18,376 nucleotides of DNA. Source: Treponema sp. UBA3870 (GTDB lineage: Bacteria; Spirochaetota; Spirochaetia; Treponematales; Treponemataceae). Below are positions 15,383 through 18,376 of the stretch, one piece after another. Positions within the stretch are counted from its first letter, which is position 1, and each line of letters starts with the position of its first letter. The notes below the pieces were generated by a model. That model did no database searches, was not told the DNA's origin, and worked only from the letters and a program-made list of their open reading frames with translations. The position numbers and the translations under genes are program-made. Location: assembly GCA_002392275.1 (NCBI GenBank), contig DGGQ01000099.1:1-18376 (forward strand), in the 5' to 3' direction.

Positions 15383-15532
15383 TTGTCCGTTTTTCCAAGG
15401 TGAATTTAGCATGTTTTGTCCGTTTTTCCAAGGTGAATTTAGCATGTTTTGTCCGTTTTTCCAAGGTGAATTTAGCATGTTTTGTCCGTTTTTCCAAGGT
15501 GTTTTTACTATATTTTGTCCGTTTTTCCAAGA
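15383..15532 (-). repeat. 33-nt tandem direct-repeat array before the downstream DUF4143 ATPase
   Basis: The core TTGTCCGTTTTTCCAAG (plus strand) occurs five times without mismatch, at 15383, 15416, 15449, 15482 and 15515, exactly 33 nt apart. The linker GTGAATTTAGCATGT is identical between copies 1-2, 2-3 and 3-4 and degenerate between 4-5. The array fills the 162-nt gap between the two ATPase genes. The copy nearest the downstream ATPase runs directly into its AAGGAGG ribosome binding site. Because 33 is a multiple of 3, two minus-strand frames stay open through the array with an 11-residue repeat (LEKRTKHAKFT or WKNGQNMLNSP). The second of these, with ATG codons at 15478, 15445 and 15412, runs to a stop at 15293 and overlaps the ATPase start; it could be an upstream reading frame but is more likely a by-product of the period. 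Confidence 0.9.
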
Positions 15533-15533
15533 A

Positions 15534-15562
15534 ATTATATCAAACTGTCCCAGTCGTGCCAG
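15534..15562 (-). promoter_or_regulatory. candidate promoter of the downstream DUF4143 ATPase
   Basis: On the minus strand CTGGCA (15562..15557, 4 of 6) and TATAAT (15539..15534, perfect) are 17 nt apart and lie in the last codons of the upstream ATPase. Transcription would start near 15527, so nearly the whole 33-nt repeat array would be part of the mRNA leader. Confidence 0.5.
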
Positions 15563-16704
15563 CTGACATACTGAATGCCGTTGATGGTGCAAGTGATGTC
15601 GCCAAGGTAAAAAACTGCACCATGGCATTTGGTGTCCTTTCGCAGGGAAACATATTTTCTTGTATTCGCAGAAAGCTTCTGTTCTGTGTCGGAGTTGCTT
15701 TTGATTTCTATTGCGTATGTGTGCTTCCAGTCGGCAATTGTGTCGACCTCAAAGCCTTTTGCGTCACGGAAAAATGTAAGCTCCGGTTTTTTTCCAATAT
15801 TGCAGCGGGATTTTAATAGCTCAGCCACAGCAAAAGTTTCTACAACAGCACCCTTATGCGAGCTTAAAAGTAAATCTTCCTTTGATTCAAAACGCAGCAG
15901 GTGGCATAATAATCCTGTGTCCGTAAAATACAGCTTAGGTGTTTTTACGATAGAACGTCCAAGGTTATTTGTATCCGGTCCAAGAAAATGAATGATAAAA
16001 GATGATTCCAGAATTGAAAGCCATTGCTTTACGGTCGGCGCGGAAACTCCAAGATTTTTTGAAATGCTTTCCATTGAAAGAATCTGACCGGAATAAAGTG
16101 CGCAAATTTGAATGAACTTTTTGAAGGTAGAAATGTTGGTCGCAGTTATATGCCCTTTTACATCCAAATCAAGATATGTATCTATATAACTTTCAAACCA
16201 GTCGTCAGGAATGAAATGCTTTTCGCTGTCATAAAGAGGAGGGTAAAAGCCTTTAAAAATCAAGTCATAAGGATTTTGGGGAAGCAGATTTGAGTTTTTT
16301 AATTCACTTAAAGAAAATGGCAGAAGCCGTAAAAAAGAAGCACGGCCAGCAAGAGAGTCTGTCATATTTTCTTTAAGCTTGAACTGGCTTGAGCCGGTAA
16401 GGATGTATTTCCCCGGTTCATATTTTTTATTATCAACAAAAAGTTTTATTGCGTCAAAAATTTCAGGAACCTTCTGCGCTTCATCGATAATCGCACCGTC
16501 TGGAAAAGCATCAAGGAAATCTTTAGGGTTCGAAGTGGCCAGAGCACGTAGTTCCTTGTCATCGAGGGTGACATATTTTTTTTCAGGGAAAGTCATTTTT
16601 GCAAGCGTAGTTTTTCCACTTTGCCGCGGACCTGTAATACCGACAACAGGAAACTGGCCTGCAAGTCTTAAAAGAGCATCTTTCGCCTTTCTTGAGACAT
16701 TCAT
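15535..16704 (-). CDS. AAA_14/DUF4143 ATPase with nuclease-like C-terminus (upstream copy)
   Basis: A 389-residue protein. Walker A is G25-P-R-Q-S-G-K-T32, and Walker B is GAIIDEAQKVPE. The sensor segment is YILTGSSQFKLKE, and RASFLRLLPFSLSEL is the usual AAA_14 continuation. A winged-helix region lies in ILSMESISKNLGVSAPTVKQWLSILE, which fits DNA binding. The DUF4143 part ends with KGFEVDTIADWK and YAIEIKSNS (about 317-336), the D...E-x-K pattern of PD-(D/E)XK nucleases. The length and architecture are complete for the family. It differs clearly from the downstream copy and is not a recent duplicate. AGGAGG, 6 nt before ATG 16704, supports the start. Four ATCTAAAGT repeats lie upstream. Function of the family is not established; self-regulating or DNA-targeting roles are inferred from the winged helix, nuclease-like end and repeats. 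Confidence 0.9.
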   Translation of the reverse strand: MNVSRKAKDALLRLAGQFPVVGITGPRQSGKTTLAKMTFPEKKYVTLDDKELRALATSNPKDFLDAFPDGAIIDEAQKVPEIFDAIKLFVDNKKYEPGKYILTGSSQFKLKENMTDSLAGRASFLRLLPFSLSELKNSNLLPQNPYDLIFKGFYPPLYDSEKHFIPDDWFESYIDTYLDLDVKGHITATNISTFKKFIQICALYSGQILSMESISKNLGVSAPTVKQWLSILESSFIIHFLGPDTNNLGRSIVKTPKLYFTDTGLLCHLLRFESKEDLLLSSHKGAVVETFAVAELLKSRCNIGKKPELTFFRDAKGFEVDTIADWKHTYAIEIKSNSDTEQKLSANTRKYVSLRKDTKCHGAVFYLGDITCTINGIQYVSWHDWDSLI

Positions 16705-16730
16705 TTTTGACCTCCTGCGTATTATTGGTA

Positions 16731-16768
16731 ATTATCTAAAGTGTAATATGGTAAAAATCTAAAGTCAA
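16731..16768 (-). promoter_or_regulatory. candidate promoter of the upstream DUF4143 ATPase inside the repeats
   Basis: On the minus strand TTGACT (16768..16763, 5 of 6) and TACACT (16745..16740, 4 of 6) are 17 nt apart. Both hexamers overlap a copy of the 9-nt repeat (ACTTTAGAT on this strand). GATAAT at 16736..16731 is an alternative -10 without a good -35. Any protein bound to the repeats would cover the promoter. Confidence 0.4.
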
Positions 16769-16811
16769 TAGCAGTAAAAATCTAAAGTCAGATGTGGTGA
16801 AAATCTAAAGT
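16734..16811. repeat. 23-nt direct-repeat (iteron-like) array before the upstream DUF4143 ATPase
   Basis: ATCTAAAGT occurs four times, at 16734, 16757, 16780 and 16803, each exactly 23 nt from the next. Copies 2-4 are preceded by GTAAAA or GTGAAA, so the core is about 15 nt; the remaining 8 nt of each unit vary. The variable linkers with a constant core and fixed phase are typical of protein-binding iterons rather than of a simple slipped-strand repeat. Confidence 0.85.
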
Positions 16812-16864
16812 GAGGCTTAAGTTTGAGGATTTAACTTTGTGTCTTTTTTTTAAACAAGGGCATA

Positions 16865-16942
16865 AAGTAAGCTCTAAAAGCATTAGGCAATCTCTAAAAA
16901 CTGGATTTTTTAGAGGTTCCCATTAACCTTTAGAGCTTACTT
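16865..16942. repeat. nested inverted repeat downstream of aspS
   Basis: AAGTAAGCTCTAAA (16865-16878) and TTTAGAGCTTACTT (16929-16942) are a perfect 14-bp inverted repeat with 50 nt between. Inside, CTCTAAAAA (16892-16900) pairs with TTTTTAGAG (16907-16915), extendable by a T.G wobble and two A-T pairs. The word CTCTAAA or its complement thus occurs four times. It begins 7 nt after the aspS stop. It may act as an aspS terminator, but no T-run follows directly; a small non-autonomous mobile element is another possibility. The rest of the 245-nt gap (16705-16949) is AT-rich and holds the iterons but no gene. Confidence 0.75.
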
Positions 16943-16949
16943 GGTCTTT

Positions 16950-18376
16950 CTACTCTTTTTCTACATCGTAGCACTGGATGTGCAGGTCTTTCAGCTGCTG
17001 CTCATCAACTACGCTCGGGCACTCGTCCATCGGGGAAAGTGCAAGGTTGTTTTTCGGGAATGCGATGACTTCATGGATTGATTCCTCATGCCTCATCAGC
17101 ATAATCAGGCGGTCAAGTCCCGGTGCGATTCCTCCATGTGGCGGTGCTCCGAATTTGAATGCCTGAACCAAAAATCCGAATGCCTTTTCCGCGCGCTCGT
17201 TTGAGTAGCCGACGATTTTGAAGATGCGCTGCTGAAGTGCCGGATCGTTGATACGCATTGAACCGGATGCAAGCTCGTAACCGTTCAGGACCAAATCATA
17301 AAGGTCTCCCTTTACTGCTCCCGGGTCGGACTCAAGCGTGTCCCAATATTTTTTCTGCGGAAGCGTGAACATGTGGTGCTCGGTTTCCCAGCTCTGTGTT
17401 TCTTCGTTGAAAGCAAAATACGGGAAATCGATAATCCACACAAAATGGAATTCGTCGTTCGGGTTGTAGAGGTTCAAATCTTTTCCGAGCTGCTTTCTGA
17501 CCGCGCCCATCGCCACGCATGCAGTCTGCCATTTTTCATCGCTCACAAAAAGAAGGAGGTCGTTCTTTTCCGCACCGAGCTTTGAGCAGATTTCATTTTC
17601 CTTTCCGGCAAAGAATTTTGAGATTCCACCCTCGAACTGGCCTTCCGCGTTGACTTTCATCCAGGCAAGACCCTTCGCGTGGTTGATTTTTGCGACGCTC
17701 TCAAGTGCCTCGATTGATTTTCTTGAATATTTGTCTGCGACATTTTTAACGACAAGAGCTTTGAGTCCAGACCTTTTATGACGCTCTATGCTTTGGTCTG
17801 AATTTGCGGCTCCTGATTTGAATGCGTTGAAATCGGAAAGCTCCGCCATAAAAGATGCGTCCTGCATTTTCAGGTCGAAGCGTAGATCTGGCTTGTCGGA
17901 ACCGTAGTAATTGAATGCGTCGTCCCAGCTCAGGCGGTCAAACTTTGCCGGAAGCTCGTAGTTCATGGTCTTTTTGAAAATGTACTGCATCATTCCTTCG
18001 GTTGTCGTAAGGACTTCCTCGCGGTTGGTGAACGAAAGTTCCATATCAATCTGCGTGAACTCAGGCTGGCGGTCTCCACGTGCGTCCTCATCGCGGTAGC
18101 AGCGTGCAATCTGGAAATACTTGTCGAATCCAGAAACCATGAGAAGCTGTTTGTAAAGCTGCGGTGACTGGGGAAGGGAATAAAATTTTCCCGGATGAAC
18201 TCTTGACGGAACCAGATAGTCCCTTGCTCCTTCCGGAGTTGATTTTATGAATGTCGGGGTCTCAATCTCCAAAAATCCCTTTGACGTAAGATATTCGCGT
18301 GTCGCAAAAGTTACCTGTGAGCGGAGGATTATGTTTTTCTGCATCGGGTCGCGGCGCAAATCAAGGTAGCGGTATT
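16950..18376 (-). CDS. aspS: aspartyl-tRNA synthetase, 5' end outside the window
   Basis: The last 475 or so codons of a class IIb aminoacyl-tRNA synthetase that attaches aspartate to its tRNA. The visible part opens inside motif 1 (RYRYLDLRRDPMQ) and continues without a start codon past the window edge. Motif 2 is FQIARCYRDEDARGDRQPEFTQID, motif 3 is APGLDRLIMLM, and the flipping-loop and aspartate-binding blocks PSPQLYKQ-like LPQSPQLYKQ and HHMFTLP are intact. The bacterial GAD insertion lies in the middle. The N-terminal OB-fold anticodon-binding domain (about 110-120 residues) is missing only because of the window limit; the full protein should be near 590 residues. The readings that begin at the TTG at 18359 would start inside motif 1 and are not real. 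Confidence 0.95.
   Translation of the reverse strand, partial: YRYLDLRRDPMQKNIILRSQVTFATREYLTSKGFLEIETPTFIKSTPEGARDYLVPSRVHPGKFYSLPQSPQLYKQLLMVSGFDKYFQIARCYRDEDARGDRQPEFTQIDMELSFTNREEVLTTTEGMMQYIFKKTMNYELPAKFDRLSWDDAFNYYGSDKPDLRFDLKMQDASFMAELSDFNAFKSGAANSDQSIERHKRSGLKALVVKNVADKYSRKSIEALESVAKINHAKGLAWMKVNAEGQFEGGISKFFAGKENEICSKLGAEKNDLLLFVSDEKWQTACVAMGAVRKQLGKDLNLYNPNDEFHFVWIIDFPYFAFNEETQSWETEHHMFTLPQKKYWDTLESDPGAVKGDLYDLVLNGYELASGSMRINDPALQQRIFKIVGYSNERAEKAFGFLVQAFKFGAPPHGGIAPGLDRLIMLMRHEESIHEVIAFPKNNLALSPMDECPSVVDEQQLKDLHIQCYDVEKE

Noticed and set aside
15383..15532. CRISPR array
   Set aside because: The linkers are only about 15-16 nt and three of them are identical, so they are not spacers. 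There are no cas genes nearby.
15293..15628. Long open frame across the 33-nt repeats encoding WKNGQNMLNSP repeats
   Set aside because: It is open mainly because 33 is a multiple of 3, extends into both ATPase genes in another frame, and has no ribosome binding site before its ATG codons. Kept only as a possible upstream reading frame in the array entry.
16878..17170. Plus-strand open frames opposite aspS, and elsewhere opposite the large lipoprotein
   Set aside because: They are shadows of conserved genes on the other strand and have no family signatures or ribosome binding sites.

Overview
The window reads as chromosomal DNA from a host-associated Treponema-like spirochaete. The evidence is indirect: two or three lipoproteins with loose spirochaetal lipoboxes (LFFAC, IFVSC, LMVSC), a large family-less lipoprotein paired with a predicted outer-membrane beta-barrel, moderate GC, AT-rich tracts, and a GH5 cellulase remnant typical of gut or rumen treponemes. 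No rRNA, CRISPR array, prophage or IS transposase is visible. The genus is an inference; no 16S or other marker was available.

Layout. 1-2.9 kb: a tRNA 5' end with its promoter (minus strand), a membrane-anchored J-domain protein (plus), infA (minus, GTG start, good terminator), and a DksA/TraR-family zinc-finger regulator (plus). 1.5-5.8 kb: a minus-strand operon of a 981-residue lipoprotein built of repeated beta-rich modules, followed by a translationally coupled predicted beta-barrel. 6.0-7.8 kb: two plus-strand lipoproteins of unknown role. 7.8-10.7 kb: a minus-strand three-gene operon (MoxR-like AAA+ ATPase, VWA/DUF2201-like protein, unknown 196-residue protein) behind a strong sigma70-type promoter. 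10.7-13.0 kb: a small two-helix membrane protein, a TatD-like protein that has lost metal ligands, and a YD-repeat-like secreted protein. 13.1-14.0 kb: a GH5 endoglucanase gene, frameshifted in a G6 run inside its signal peptide and truncated before the catalytic nucleophile. 14.05-16.7 kb: two minus-strand AAA_14/DUF4143 ATPases with PD-(D/E)XK-like C-termini. 16.95 kb to the end: aspS, 5' end outside the window.

The most unusual structure is around the two DUF4143 ATPases. Each is preceded by its own perfectly phased direct-repeat array: five copies of a 17-nt core every 33 nt before the downstream gene, and four copies of ATCTAAAGT every 23 nt before the upstream gene. The cores differ, the 23-nt array overlaps a plausible promoter, and the 33-nt array lies almost wholly in a predicted mRNA leader. 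This suggests that each ATPase has a private regulatory or target repeat. The GH5-ATPase block also looks more AT-rich than its surroundings, which fits an acquired island between housekeeping genes.

A second theme is translation initiation. Some genes (infA, the large lipoprotein, the beta-barrel, the VWA-operon genes, both DUF4143 ATPases) have strong GGAGG-like ribosome binding sites. Several others (J-domain gene, both small lipoproteins, the two-helix membrane protein, the TatD-like gene) have none, and instead carry a -10-like hexamer about 6-8 nt before the start codon, as expected for leaderless mRNAs.
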